A stretch of 64,000 nucleotides of DNA from Burkholderiaceae bacterium. GTDB taxonomy: Bacteria; Pseudomonadota; Gammaproteobacteria; Burkholderiales; Burkholderiaceae_C. Where the stretch lies: contig JAGOPK010000001.1 in the NCBI GenBank assembly GCA_017992055.1, positions 744,001-808,000 on the forward strand, given 5' to 3'. Positions 46,407-56,515 of the stretch are shown here, piece after piece (position 1 is the stretch's first letter; each line of letters begins with the position of its first letter). The notes below the pieces were generated by a model. It worked only from the letters and a program-made list of their open reading frames with translations, was not told the origin of the DNA and ran no database searches. Made by a program: the position numbers and the translations under genes.

Positions 46407-47381
46407 ATGGCCGCGACGCCCCAGCATGCGCTGGACGGCCTGACCGTGCTGGAGCGCGGCTGGCTGTCGTCCAACAACCTGATCGTGCATCCGGCGCCTG
46501 GCGAGGCCGGCGCCTTGCTGGTCGACACCGGCCATGTCAACCATGTGCAGCAGACCCTGGCCCTGGTGCGCCAGGCGCTGCAGGCTGGCGGTGGCGTACC
46601 GCTGGCGCGCATCGCCAACACCCATCTGCACAGCGACCACTGCGGCGGCAATGCCGCGCTGCAGGCCGCGCATGGCGCGCCGCTGGCCGTGCCGCCGGGC
46701 CAGATCCAGCAGGTGCGCGACTGGTTCGACGGCCGGCCCGAGGTCGATGCCGACGGCGTGGGCCGGGCCTGGGACGGCACCGGCCAGCGGCTGGCGCCGT
46801 TCCGCCCCGATGCGGTGCTGCAGCCCGGCGAGCCCCTGGTCGCCGGCGGCCGCGAATGGCAGGTGATCGAGGCGCCGGGCCACGATCCCGATTCGGTGAT
46901 GCTGTTCGATGCCCGGCACGGCGTGCTGGTGTCGGCCGATGCGCTGTGGGAAAACGGCTTCGGCGTGGTCTTCCCCGAGATCGCCGGCGAGCCCGGCTTC
47001 GACGACGTGGGCGCGGTGCTGGAGCAGATCGCCGCGCTGCCGGTGCGTGTGGTCATCCCCGGCCATGGCCGGCCCTTCGACGATGTGCGTGGCGCGCTGG
47101 ACCGTGCCCGCTCACGCCTGGCCGGCTTCCAGGCCGACCCGTCGCGCCATGCCCGCCATGCGGTCAAGGTGCTGCTGAAGTACCACCTGATGGAAGAGCG
47201 CAGCCAGCCGCTGGACGCGCTGCTGGCCTGGGCCGCGGCCACGCCGATGCTGCAGGGCAGCTGGGCCCTGCACCGGCCGCCCGGCGTGGCCAGCGCCGAG
47301 GCTTGGCTGCGCCAGCTGCTGGAGGAACTGGCCTCGGCCGGCGCGCTGGCGCTGGACGGCGGTGTGGTGCACGACCGCTGA
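46407..47381 (+). CDS. Metallo-beta-lactamase fold hydrolase
   Basis: A 324-residue MBL-fold protein. THLHSDHCGGN is the HxHxDH metal motif, APGHDPDSVMLF gives the next histidine, LVSADALWE the bridging aspartate and VIPGHGRPF the last histidine. All metal ligands are present. The C-terminal helical extension (LLKYHLMEERSQPLDALLAWAAATP) is of the type seen in the larger glyoxalase II-like and flavin-free MBL proteins. The substrate is unknown. It is two bases downstream of purT and convergent with metK. Confidence 0.85.
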   Translation: MAATPQHALDGLTVLERGWLSSNNLIVHPAPGEAGALLVDTGHVNHVQQTLALVRQALQAGGGVPLARIANTHLHSDHCGGNAALQAAHGAPLAVPPGQIQQVRDWFDGRPEVDADGVGRAWDGTGQRLAPFRPDAVLQPGEPLVAGGREWQVIEAPGHDPDSVMLFDARHGVLVSADALWENGFGVVFPEIAGEPGFDDVGAVLEQIAALPVRVVIPGHGRPFDDVRGALDRARSRLAGFQADPSRHARHAVKVLLKYHLMEERSQPLDALLAWAAATPMLQGSWALHRPPGVASAEAWLRQLLEELASAGALALDGGVVHDR

Positions 47382-47400
47382 GGCCGGCCGGCCGCCCATG

Positions 47401-47423
47401 AAAAAGGCGGCCCGCAGGCCGCC
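47401..47423 (-). terminator. Rho-independent terminator of metK
   Basis: On the minus strand a 7-base GGCGGCC/GGCCGCC stem with a four-base loop is followed by five T's. It lies 23 bases after the metK stop and could also end the MBL transcript from the other side. Confidence 0.8.
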
Positions 47424-47446
47424 TTGGCGATGGCAAGGGGCCTGGC

Positions 47447-48628
<1,182 letters not shown>

Positions 48629-48651
48629 TTCAATACACTCCTGTGATGGTG

Positions 48652-48673
48652 TGAAACATGCGTCGCCGTTTCA
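48652..48673. promoter_or_regulatory. Dyad in the metK leader
   Basis: Arms TGAAAC (48652-48657) and GTTTCA (48668-48673) are separated by ten bases and lie just upstream of the metK Shine-Dalgarno. It could be a repressor site or an mRNA hairpin. It does not resemble any SAM riboswitch I know. Confidence 0.4.
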
Positions 48674-48802
48674 AACATCTGGAGGGCGGCGAACGCTTTA
48701 GCGGTATTTGTCGCGCGGTACGGGTCGCCCCATCGCGCATCGCCCCGCAAGTTGTCCTGTTAACTCGGCGATACGCCGCAATCTTAGCAAGCTCCCCCCC
48801 GC

Positions 48803-49696
48803 ATGCTTTCGTTGATGCGCTGGCTATCCAGGCGCCATTTGTCAACTTTGCAGTTCTTCGGCGCCCTGCTGGGCTGGCTGGCCTATGCGCTGTCGGCCAG
48901 CTACCGCCAGCGTCTGGCGGCCCATGTGGCCCAGGCTGGCCTGGGCGCGGCGGTGCGCCGCCAGGCCGTGGCCGCGGCCGGCCGCATGGTGGCCGAGCTG
49001 CCCTGGCTGTGGCTGCGGCCGCAGCACCGCCCGCTGGCCGGCCTGGTGCGCTGGCAGGGCGAGGCGCTGATCGAGCAGGCCGCCGCACGCGGCCAGGGCC
49101 TGGTGCTGCTGACGCCGCACCTGGGCAGCTGGGAGGTCTGCGCCCAGGCGATTGCCGAGCGCTGGGGCGGCAGCGGCCTGCGCCTGACGGCGATGTACCG
49201 GCCGGCGCGCCAGCCCTGGCTGCGCGAGCTGGAGGAAACCGCCCGCGCCCGCCCGGGCCTGGCCACCGCGCCGGCGGCCCTGGCCGGCGTGCGCCAGATG
49301 ATCCGTGCGCTGCGCCGCGGCGAGGCCGTGGGCCTGCTGCCCGACCAGGTGCCGCCCGAGGGCATGGGCGTGTGGGCGCCGTTTTTCGGCCGTCCGGCCT
49401 ACACCATGACCCTGGCCGCGCGCCTGGTGCAGCAGACCGGCGCAGCCCTGCTGCTGATCTGGGCCGAGCGCCTGCCGCGTGGCGCCGGCTGGGTGCTGCG
49501 CGTCAGCTCGCCCGGCCTGCCCCTGCCGGCCACCGCCGCCGACGAGGCGGCGCTGCAGCAGGCCGGTGCGCTGATGGTGAACCAAGAGATGGAACGACTG
49601 ATCGCCCAATGCCCCGGCCAGTACCTGTGGGGCTACCACCGCTACAAGCAGCCGCGCCGCGTGCAGCCGGCCACCGGCGACGAGGTGGCGCCATGA
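48803..49696 (+). CDS. lpxL: Lipid A biosynthesis acyltransferase (LpxL/HtrB family)
   Basis: A 297-residue inner-membrane acyltransferase adding a secondary acyl chain to lipid A. A hydrophobic N-terminal anchor is followed by LLTPHLGSWEV, the catalytic H-x4-E, and LPDQVPPEGMGVWAPFFGRPAYTM. It ends QYLWGYHRYKQPR, the family's usual C-terminus. Its stop overlaps the start of a second acyltransferase gene (ATGA). Confidence 0.9.
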   Translation: MLSLMRWLSRRHLSTLQFFGALLGWLAYALSASYRQRLAAHVAQAGLGAAVRRQAVAAAGRMVAELPWLWLRPQHRPLAGLVRWQGEALIEQAAARGQGLVLLTPHLGSWEVCAQAIAERWGGSGLRLTAMYRPARQPWLRELEETARARPGLATAPAALAGVRQMIRALRRGEAVGLLPDQVPPEGMGVWAPFFGRPAYTMTLAARLVQQTGAALLLIWAERLPRGAGWVLRVSSPGLPLPATAADEAALQQAGALMVNQEMERLIAQCPGQYLWGYHRYKQPRRVQPATGDEVAP

Positions 49697-50586
49697 TGCA
49701 GCGCTGGCTGGCCCAGGCCCTGCTGGGCCTGTTGCGCGGCCTGCAGGCGCTGCCGCTGGGCCTGCAGGCGGCGCTGGGGCGCGGCCTGGGCGCGCTGCTG
49801 TACCGCCTGGCCGGCTCGCGCCGCCGCGTGGCGCTGCGCAATCTGCAGCTGTGCTTTCCCGAGCTGGATGCGGCGGCCCGCGAGGCGCTGGCGCGCCGGC
49901 ATTTCGGCTGGGTGGCGCGCAGCCTGCTGGAGCGTGGCCTGCTGTGGTTTGCCTCGCCGCAGCGCCTCCAGCAACTGATCCAGGTCGAGGGCGCGGTCGA
50001 CTGGGCCCAGCGCCATCCGGACCGGCCGGTGATGTGGCTGGTGCCGCACTTCGTCGCGCTCGATGTCGCCGGTGTCGCCACCCAGCTGTTCCAGACCCGG
50101 CCGGTGGCCTCGATCTACCAGGCGCAGAGCAATCCGGTGTTCGACGCGGCGATGCGCCAGGGCCGCATCCGCTTCGGCCTGGCGCGGGTGTTCGCGCGCA
50201 GCGAGCGGGCGCTGCCGCTGGTGCGCGCCATCCGCCAGGGCGATGTGTTCTTCAACCTGCCGGACATGGACTTCGGCGCCAAGGACGCGGCCTTCGTGCC
50301 GTTTTTCGGCGTCGATGCCGCCACGCTGCTGGCGCCGGCGCGCATGGCGCGCTCGCTGGGCATGGTGGTGCAGCCGGTGGTGGCCGAGATGCTGGACGGC
50401 GGCGCCGGCTACCGCGTGCGCTTTCTGGAGCCCTGGACCGACTTTCCCGGTGCCGACGACGACGAGGCTGCGGCGCGACGCATGAACGCCTGGATCGAGG
50501 CCGAGATCCGCCGCAACCCGGCGCAGTACCTGTGGGTGCACAAGCGCTTCAAGACCCGGCCGCCCGGCGCGCCCGGTCTGTATTGA
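49693..50586 (+). CDS. Lipid A biosynthesis acyltransferase, second copy
   Basis: A 297-residue paralogue of the preceding gene. N-terminal hydrophobic segment, RRVALRNLQLCFPELD, WLVPHFVALDVAG (catalytic H-x4-D), NLPDMDFGAKDAAFVPFFG and QYLWVHKRFKTRP are all typical. It starts at ATGATG overlapping the first gene's stop, so the pair is coupled. The two probably add different secondary chains, as in other Burkholderiales; chain length cannot be read here. Confidence 0.9.
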   Translation: MMQRWLAQALLGLLRGLQALPLGLQAALGRGLGALLYRLAGSRRRVALRNLQLCFPELDAAAREALARRHFGWVARSLLERGLLWFASPQRLQQLIQVEGAVDWAQRHPDRPVMWLVPHFVALDVAGVATQLFQTRPVASIYQAQSNPVFDAAMRQGRIRFGLARVFARSERALPLVRAIRQGDVFFNLPDMDFGAKDAAFVPFFGVDAATLLAPARMARSLGMVVQPVVAEMLDGGAGYRVRFLEPWTDFPGADDDEAAARRMNAWIEAEIRRNPAQYLWVHKRFKTRPPGAPGLY

Positions 50587-50588
50587 CG

Positions 50589-50668
50589 GCACCCGGTCTT
50601 GCGGGTACGCAAGCCCACCCGCCGGGCGGGTACGCGGCCCGCTTGGGAGCGGCCCGGCGCCGGGCCGC
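50589..50668 (+). repeat. Dispersed approximately 80-base hairpin repeat, copy B
   Basis: Aligns with the complement of 4261-4340 over its full length. Hairpin one has CTTGCG and CGCAAG arms; against copy A, a C-G pair has become T-A on both sides, which is covariation. Hairpin two is the palindrome ACCCGCCGGGCGGGT. Hairpin three, GCGGCCCGGC and GCCGGGCCGC, is perfect here. It fills the gap between the second acyltransferase and dapF. Confidence 0.7.
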
Positions 50669-50688
50669 GCGCAGCGGATAATCGGGCC

Positions 50689-51543
50689 ATGCGACTGAAG
50701 TTCACCAAGATGCAGGGCGCGGGCAACGACTTCGTCGTGCTCGACGCCACGCGCGCGCCGCTGGAGCTGACGCGCGACCAGCTGCGCCGCCTGGGCGACC
50801 GGCGCTTCGGCGTCGGCGCCGACCAGATCCTGCTGGTCGAGCCGGCGCGCAGCGACGACGTGGATTTCCGCTACCGCATCTTCAACAACACCGGCGACGA
50901 GGTCGAGCACTGCGGCAACGGCGCGCGCTGCTTTGTGCGCTACGTGCACGGCCACGGCCTGACCGACAAGCGCAGCGTGCGCGTGGAAACCGTCAACAAC
51001 CGGCTCGAGCTGCGCCTGCAGGACGATGGCCGGGTGACGGTGGACATGAACCGGCCGATCTTCGAGCACGAGCGGCTGCCGTTCCGCTCGGCCGGCCTGA
51101 GCCCGCGCACCGAGGGCGGCTTCGAGCTGTGGCCGCTGGACATCGGCGAAGGCCGCCAGGTCGAGGTGGCGGTGCTGTCCATGGGCAATCCGCATGCGGT
51201 GCAGCGCGTGGCCGATGTGCGCGAGGCGCCGGTCGACCTGCTGGGCCCGCTGGTCGAGCACCATGCGCGCTTTGCGCGCCGCGTCAATGCCGGCTTCATG
51301 CAGGTGCTGTCGCGCAGCGAGATCGCGCTGCGCGTCTGGGAACGCGATGCCGGCGAGACCCTGGCCTGTGGCACCGGTGCCTGCGCGGCGGTGGTCGCCG
51401 GCATCCGCCTGGGCTGGCTGGACCGGCGCGTGGATGTGCAGGCCCGTGGCGGCCTGCTGACCATCGAATGGCCGGCCGACGACGCCGGCGTGCTGATGAC
51501 CGGGCCGGCCGAGACGGTCTACGAAGGGGAAATCGAGCTGTGA
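50689..51543 (+). CDS. dapF: Diaminopimelate epimerase
   Basis: A 284-residue cofactor-free epimerase converting LL- to meso-diaminopimelate for lysine and peptidoglycan. The first catalytic cysteine is Cys75 in [10 protein letters not shown] and the second is in [24 protein letters not shown] at the N-terminus and SMGNPHAV are family blocks. The ATG at 50689 gives the canonical start. The stop overlaps the next gene's GTG. Confidence 0.97.
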   Translation: MRLKFTKMQGAGNDFVVLDATRAPLELTRDQLRRLGDRRFGVGADQILLVEPARSDDVDFRYRIFNNTGDEVEHCGNGARCFVRYVHGHGLTDKRSVRVETVNNRLELRLQDDGRVTVDMNRPIFEHERLPFRSAGLSPRTEGGFELWPLDIGEGRQVEVAVLSMGNPHAVQRVADVREAPVDLLGPLVEHHARFARRVNAGFMQVLSRSEIALRVWERDAGETLACGTGACAAVVAGIRLGWLDRRVDVQARGGLLTIEWPADDAGVLMTGPAETVYEGEIEL

Positions 51544-52229
51544 GCATCCAGGGCGCCATCACCGAGGCCGACATCGCCAACTACCTGGCCAATACGCCGG
51601 GCTTCTTCGAGCGCCATGCCGAGCTGCTGGCCAGCATCCAGCTGGCCAGCCCGCATGGCACGCGCGCGGTGTCGCTGCAGGAGCGGCAGATGGAGATGCT
51701 GCGCGACAAGATCCGCGGCCTGGAGCACCGCATCATCGAGATGATCCGCCATGGCAACGACAACATGGCGATTGCCGACCGCATGCACCGCTTCACCCGC
51801 GAGAGCATGCTCACCCGCCATGCCCGGGCCCTGCCCGAGGTGCTGCTGGCGGCGGTCAAGCGCGAGTTCATGATCCCGCAGGCCGCGCTGCGCCTGTGGG
51901 GCGTGGACCCGGCCCATGGCGACCAGCCCTTCGCCCAGGCCGTGGGCGACGACACCCGCGCCTTTGCCGCCAGCCTGAGCCAGCCCTATTGCGGCGCCAA
52001 CAGCGGCTTCGAGGCCGTCAAGTGGCTGGACGACCACCTGGTCACCCAGTCCATCGCCCTGGTGCCGCTGATCGGGCCGGCGGCGGGCGGTGCCGGCGCC
52101 TGCTTCGGCCTGCTGGTGCTGGGCTCGCCCGACCCGACGCGCTACACCGCCGACATGGGCACCGAGTTCCTGGCGCGCCTGGGCGAGATCGCCAGCGCCG
52201 CGCTGACCCGGCTGCTGCCGCTGGACTGA
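51540..52229 (+). CDS. DUF484 family protein
   Basis: A 229-residue GAF-like protein starting at a GTG overlapping the dapF stop (GTGA). [48 protein letters not shown] in spans is the conserved N-terminus. It is followed by a helical linker and a GAF-type domain ending [18 protein letters not shown]. Always found between dapF and xerC in proteobacteria. The function is unknown. Confidence 0.9.
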   Translation: MSIQGAITEADIANYLANTPGFFERHAELLASIQLASPHGTRAVSLQERQMEMLRDKIRGLEHRIIEMIRHGNDNMAIADRMHRFTRESMLTRHARALPEVLLAAVKREFMIPQAALRLWGVDPAHGDQPFAQAVGDDTRAFAASLSQPYCGANSGFEAVKWLDDHLVTQSIALVPLIGPAAGGAGACFGLLVLGSPDPTRYTADMGTEFLARLGEIASAALTRLLPLD

Positions 52230-52279
52230 CCGCCGGCCGGGCCGCGCCACGCGATTCCACGCTTGGGCGACGCGCGACG

Positions 52280-53206
52280 ATGGACGCCGCCGAGGCCACG
52301 CCGCAGCGCTTTCTGGAGCATCTGCGCATCGAGCGCCGGCTGGCGCCGCGCACCCTGGCCATGTACGGCGATGCGCTGCGCTGGCTGCAGCGTTCGGCCG
52401 ACGACGACGGCGTGGCCTTGTTCGAGGTCCAGCCGCATCACCTGCGCAGCTGGATCGTGCGCCTGCGCGAGCGTGGCCTGGGGCCGCGCAGCATCGCCAT
52501 CGCGCTGGCCGCCTGGCGCGGCCTGTACCGCTGGTGGGGCCGCGAGCGCCTGGTGCCCAGCAATCCGGTCGAGGGCCTGCGTCCGCCCAAGGCGCCCAAG
52601 CCCCTGCCCAAGGCGCTGAACGTCGACCAGGCCATGGCCCTGGCCGACCAGGCCTCGCCCAGCGAGCATCCGGCGCTGGCCGCGCGCGACCATGCCATCG
52701 TCGAGCTGCTGTACGGCTGCGGCCTGCGCGTGGGCGAGCTGTGCGGGCTGGACGTGGCGGCCAGCGCCCGGGCCGCCGGCTGGATCGACAGCGCCGATGC
52801 CACGGCCCATGTGCTGGGCAAGGGCAGCAAGCGGCGCAGCGTGCCGGTGGGCCAGGCGGCGCTGCAGGCGCTGGCCGGCTGGCTGGCGCTGCGCGGCGAC
52901 ATCGCCCGGCCCGACGAGCCGGCGCTGTTTGTCACCCGCACCGGCACGCGGCTGTCGACCAGCCAGGTGCGCAGCCGGCTCAGCGCCATCGCCCGTGCCG
53001 CCGGCCTGCCCACCGGCGTGCACCCGCACATGCTGCGCCACAGCTATGCCTCGCATTTGCTGCAGAGCAGCGGCGACCTGCGTGGCGTGCAGGAACTGCT
53101 GGGCCATGCCAGCATCAGCAGCACGCAGATCTACACCCAGCTCGACTTCCAGCACCTGGCCAAGGTCTACGACGCGGCCCATCCGCGGGCGCGGCGCAAG
53201 GGCTGA
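52280..53206 (+). CDS. xerC: Tyrosine recombinase XerC
   Basis: A 308-residue site-specific recombinase resolving chromosome dimers at dif. The N-terminal SAM-like core-binding domain is about 5-90. The catalytic domain has Arg in YGCGLRVGELCGL, Lys in GKGSKRRSVP, His-x-x-Arg in HPHMLRHSYASHLL, His in LLGHASISST and the nucleophile Tyr in TQIYTQLDF. The position after DUF484 is the conserved one for xerC. No dif-like site was looked for beyond this window. Confidence 0.94.
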   Translation: MDAAEATPQRFLEHLRIERRLAPRTLAMYGDALRWLQRSADDDGVALFEVQPHHLRSWIVRLRERGLGPRSIAIALAAWRGLYRWWGRERLVPSNPVEGLRPPKAPKPLPKALNVDQAMALADQASPSEHPALAARDHAIVELLYGCGLRVGELCGLDVAASARAAGWIDSADATAHVLGKGSKRRSVPVGQAALQALAGWLALRGDIARPDEPALFVTRTGTRLSTSQVRSRLSAIARAAGLPTGVHPHMLRHSYASHLLQSSGDLRGVQELLGHASISSTQIYTQLDFQHLAKVYDAAHPRARRKG

Positions 53207-53225
53207 TGCGCGGCGGCGGCCGGCC

Positions 53226-53999
53226 TCAGTCGGCCCGCCAGTGCCACATCGCCTGCAGCGAGGCCATGTGGCCGCTGCGGCCATAGACCTTGCCCTGCAG
53301 CCAGGCCGCCTGCCATTGCCAGTGCCCGGCCTGGCCGCCGCTGGGCGCGACGAACAGCGCCGGCCCCAGGCGGTGCGATTGCGCGGCATGCGCCGACCAG
53401 CGGTTCCAGTCGCCCAGCTCGCCAAAGCCCTGCAGGCCCCAGTGCAGGCCGGGCCGCCAGCGCTGGCGCAGCTGCCACTGGTACTTGAGCTGGGCCGCGC
53501 CGGCCAGGCCGCGGCCCAGGCCCTGCTCGGCAAACAGGCCGGCCGTCAGCTGGGTGCGGCCGAGGTCGGTGTTGAGCACCGGGCCCAGCTCCAGGGCATC
53601 GCCATGGCCGTCGAAGCCACGCCGCAGCACGCTGTGCAGGGCCAGGTCCAGCGGCCACTCGCCCTGGGTCAGCAGCACGTCGTTGTGCCATTGCAGGGCC
53701 TCCAGCCGCTGGCCGTCCAGGCTGTGGCCGATGCCGCTGGCCAGCAGGCGCATGGTCCAGCGCGAATTGACGCCCCAGGCCAGGCCCAGCTCGGGCCACA
53801 TCAGGCTGCGTTGGCGCGCGCCGCGGCGGGCATCCCAGTAGCGCAGCTCCAGCGACAGCCGGCCGGCGTCGTCGTAGGGCGTGACCACGTAGTAGCCGGG
53901 GTCGCTGCCGGCCTGCGCCGCGGCGGCGCACAGGCCCATGCCGCAGGCCAGGCCGATCAGGCGGGGGCGAGTGCGGGGCGACGGATGGACGGGGCGCAT
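53226..53999 (-). CDS. Hypothetical exported, probable outer-membrane beta-barrel protein
   Basis: A 257-residue protein with a signal peptide (RLIGLACGMGLCAAAAQA). The mature chain alternates aromatic and polar residues in short strands (LSLELRYWDARRG, LMWPELGLAWGVNSRWTMRLL, LTAGLFAEQGLGRG, HWQWQAAWLQGKVYG, MASLQAMWHWRAD). This is a barrel-like pattern, and the protein ends close to a tryptophan. I do not recognise the family. It is convergent with xerC and lies downstream of ybdK on the same strand. Confidence 0.65.
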   Translation of the reverse strand: MRPVHPSPRTRPRLIGLACGMGLCAAAAQAGSDPGYYVVTPYDDAGRLSLELRYWDARRGARQRSLMWPELGLAWGVNSRWTMRLLASGIGHSLDGQRLEALQWHNDVLLTQGEWPLDLALHSVLRRGFDGHGDALELGPVLNTDLGRTQLTAGLFAEQGLGRGLAGAAQLKYQWQLRQRWRPGLHWGLQGFGELGDWNRWSAHAAQSHRLGPALFVAPSGGQAGHWQWQAAWLQGKVYGRSGHMASLQAMWHWRAD

Positions 54000-54089
54000 G
54001 GCGGTCGCCCATGCTGCCCGGGCCCGGCGCGGTGCGCTGCGTCGAACAGCGGGGCCGCGGGCGGCCAGTCCCGGGCTTGGCCGTCCGGG

Positions 54090-55214
54090 CTAGGTGCCGC
54101 GTCGTCCATCGCGCCAGCAGGCGGCGGCGGCGTCGACCATCGCCGGCAGGCCCGGGGCCGAGCGCTCGCGCAGCCACTGGGCGTCGTTGCCCTGTTCCAG
54201 CAGCCTGGCCATGCCGGCCAGCGCTGCCTCGGCGCCCAGCTGGCGCGACAGCGGCGCCAGCTGTTCCAGCGTGGCGGCGATGTCGTCGCGCAGGCGCAGC
54301 GGCTGCAGCTGGCGTGGCTCGACCAGCATGCCGTCCAGGCCGAAGCGGCAGGCCTGGAAGCGGTTGTAGGTGTAGACCAGGTAGTCGTCCTCGTGTGGTG
54401 CCGGCCGGCCGCCTTCCAGCAGCCAAGCGCACAGCACCTGCAGATAACCCGCCAGGTCGGCGGCCTGGTCGCTGGTCAGCGGCGTGTCGCAGACGCGCAG
54501 CTCGATGGTGCCGTACTCGGGCTTGGGCCGGATGTCCCAGTAGAAGTCCTTCATGCCCTGCACGATGCCGGTGGCCTCCATGCGCTGGAAGTAGCCGTCG
54601 CAGAACTGGCGCCAGTTCAGCACGAAGGGCGCGCGGCCGCTGAGCGGAAAGGCGAACACCGAGTTCAGCCGCGCCGAGTCGAAGGCCGTGTCCTGGCCCT
54701 GCACAAAGGGCGACGAGGCCGACAGCGCGATGAAGTGCGGCACATAGCGGTTCAGCGCGTGCAGCAGGTACAGGGCCTCGTCGCCGCTGCTGCAGCCGAC
54801 ATGGATGTGCTGGCCGAACACGGTGAACTGCTTGGCCAGATAGCCGTACAGCGCCGACACCTGCTGGAAGCGCGGCTTGTCGGAGATGGTGCGCTCGGTC
54901 CACTGCTGGAAGGCGTGGGTGCCGCCGCCGGCGACCTGGGCGCCCACGGTGTCGGCGCCGGCCACCAGGGCCAGGCGCATCTGCTCCAGCTGGGCCTTCA
55001 GCGTACCGTGCCGCGGGTGCACGCCGCTGGCGATCTCGATCATGCTGAGCGTGATCTCGGGCATGGCCTGGCCGGGAAAGCCGCGCCGCTCCAGCAGGGC
55101 CAGCAGTTCGGCGCTGACCGGATGCAGATCGCGTGTGCCCGGGTGCAGCAGCTGCAGTTCCAGCTCGACGCCCAGGGTCAGGGGTTGCGAGGGCTTGAAG
55201 GGCGGCAAGGCCAT
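54090..55214 (-). CDS. ybdK: Carboxylate-amine ligase, YbdK/GCS2 family
   Basis: A 374-residue protein of the glutamate-cysteine ligase 2 family. LTLGVELELQLLHPGTRDL (ATP/Mg site), GGGTHAFQQW, FGQHIHVGCSSGDEAL, WDIRPKPEYGTIELRVCDTP and DDYLVYTYNRFQACRFG are its hallmarks. YbdK of E. coli has only weak glutamate-cysteine ligase activity, so the true product is unclear. A perfect 10-base-arm palindrome lies 24 bases upstream of the start. Confidence 0.9.
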   Translation of the reverse strand: MALPPFKPSQPLTLGVELELQLLHPGTRDLHPVSAELLALLERRGFPGQAMPEITLSMIEIASGVHPRHGTLKAQLEQMRLALVAGADTVGAQVAGGGTHAFQQWTERTISDKPRFQQVSALYGYLAKQFTVFGQHIHVGCSSGDEALYLLHALNRYVPHFIALSASSPFVQGQDTAFDSARLNSVFAFPLSGRAPFVLNWRQFCDGYFQRMEATGIVQGMKDFYWDIRPKPEYGTIELRVCDTPLTSDQAADLAGYLQVLCAWLLEGGRPAPHEDDYLVYTYNRFQACRFGLDGMLVEPRQLQPLRLRDDIAATLEQLAPLSRQLGAEAALAGMARLLEQGNDAQWLRERSAPGLPAMVDAAAACWRDGRRGT

Positions 55215-55237
55215 GTCGGTCTCCTGGAAGTGGGTCT

Positions 55238-55260
55238 TGTTCCAGGCCGCGCCTGGAACA
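55238..55260. promoter_or_regulatory. Perfect palindrome between ybdK and rlmI
   Basis: Arms TGTTCCAGGC and GCCTGGAACA are separated by CGC, with every arm base paired. It sits 24 bases before ybdK and 59 before rlmI, divergent genes. It could be an operator or a transcribed hairpin in the ybdK leader. Confidence 0.5.
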
Positions 55261-55318
55261 GAGGGAGCGCCGGTGGCCGGACAAAGTTCCGCGGCTGGCC
55301 GCGCGAGACAATGCGGCT

Positions 55319-56509
55319 ATGAAGATCATTCGACTGCGCGCGGGCCGCGAGCGCTCGCTGCTGCGCCGCCATCCCTGGGTGTTCCAGGGCAGCGTGGAGC
55401 GGGGTGCCGCCGATGCCGGCGAGACCGTGCGGGTGGAGGCCGCCGACGGCCGCTTTCTGGCCTGGGCGGCCTACAGCCCGAGTTCGGCCATCCGGCTGCG
55501 CGCCTGGAGCTTCGACGAGGCCGAGCGCGTGGATGCAGGCCTGTTCGCCCGGCGCATCGCGCGCGCCGTGGCGCTGCGCAGCCGGCTGGCGCTGGCCAGC
55601 GACGGCCAGCGCCTGGTGCATGGCGAGGCCGACGGCCTGCCGGGGCTGATCGTCGACCGCTATGGCGATGTGCTGTCGGCGCAGTTCCTGTCCACCGGCG
55701 CCGAGCGCTGGCGCGAGGTGATCGCCGACGCCCTGCTGCAGGCCACCGGGCTGTCGCGGCTGTACGAGCGCAGCGATGCCAGCGCACGCTCGCTGGAAGG
55801 GCTGGAGCCGCGCACCGGCTGGCTGCGCGGCGGTGGCGAGGGCGTGGCCACCGAGGTGGTGATCCGCGAGCATGGCTGGCAGCTGGGCCTGGACGTGGCG
55901 GCCGGCCACAAGACCGGTTATTACCTGGACCAGCGCGACAACCGCGCGCGTTTTGCCCAGCTGGTGCGCCAGCTGGGCGCGCGGCGCGTGCTCAACTGCT
56001 ACAGCTACACCGGCGGCTTCAGCGTCGCTGCGCTGGCCGGTGGCGCGGCCGAGGTGACCAGCGTCGATTCCTCGGGCCCGGCGCTGGAGCTGGCCCGCGA
56101 CAACCTGCGCCGCAACGGCTTTGATCCGGCGGCGCAGGCCTTCGTGGATGCCGACGTGAATGCCTTCTTGCGCCAGGCGCTGAAGGAGGGCCGGCAGTAC
56201 GACGCCATCGTGCTCGATCCGCCCAAGTTCGCGCCCACCGTGGCCCATGCCGAGCGCGCCGCTCGGGCCTACAAGGACATCAACCGCCTGGGCCTGCTGC
56301 TGCTGGCGCCGGGCGGGCTGCTGCTGACGTTTTCGTGCTCGGGCGGCGTCAGCGCCGACCTGTTCCACAAGATCGTCGCCGGTGCCGGCCTGGATGCCGG
56401 CGTCAATGCCGCCATCCTGCAGCGGCTGGAGGCCGCGCCGGACCATCCGACGACGCTGGAGTTTCCCGAGGGCGAGTACCTGAAGGGCCTGGTGCTGCTG
56501 CGGCCTTGA
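55319..56509 (+). CDS. rlmI: 23S rRNA (cytosine-C5)-methyltransferase, RlmI family
   Basis: A 396-residue rRNA methyltransferase. The N-terminal PUA domain (about 1-75: RHPWVFQGSVERG) is followed by an EEHEE-type domain. The Rossmann domain has DVAAGHKTGYYLDQRDNR, VLNCYSYTGGFSVAAL, VDSSGPALELARDN, VLDPPKFA and FSCSGGV with the catalytic cysteine. RlmI in E. coli methylates C1962. The length matches (396 in E. coli). It is convergent with the AsnC gene, six bases apart. Confidence 0.92.
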   Translation: MKIIRLRAGRERSLLRRHPWVFQGSVERGAADAGETVRVEAADGRFLAWAAYSPSSAIRLRAWSFDEAERVDAGLFARRIARAVALRSRLALASDGQRLVHGEADGLPGLIVDRYGDVLSAQFLSTGAERWREVIADALLQATGLSRLYERSDASARSLEGLEPRTGWLRGGGEGVATEVVIREHGWQLGLDVAAGHKTGYYLDQRDNRARFAQLVRQLGARRVLNCYSYTGGFSVAALAGGAAEVTSVDSSGPALELARDNLRRNGFDPAAQAFVDADVNAFLRQALKEGRQYDAIVLDPPKFAPTVAHAERAARAYKDINRLGLLLLAPGGLLLTFSCSGGVSADLFHKIVAGAGLDAGVNAAILQRLEAAPDHPTTLEFPEGEYLKGLVLLRP

Positions 56510-56515
56510 CCGCCC

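Noticed and set aside
48629-48802. A SAM riboswitch before metK.
   Set aside because: None of the conserved cores of the known SAM classes could be found; only a simple dyad is visible.
50641-50670. A classic terminator after the second lipid A acyltransferase.
   Set aside because: The hairpins are strong but no T-run follows, and they belong to the dispersed repeat.
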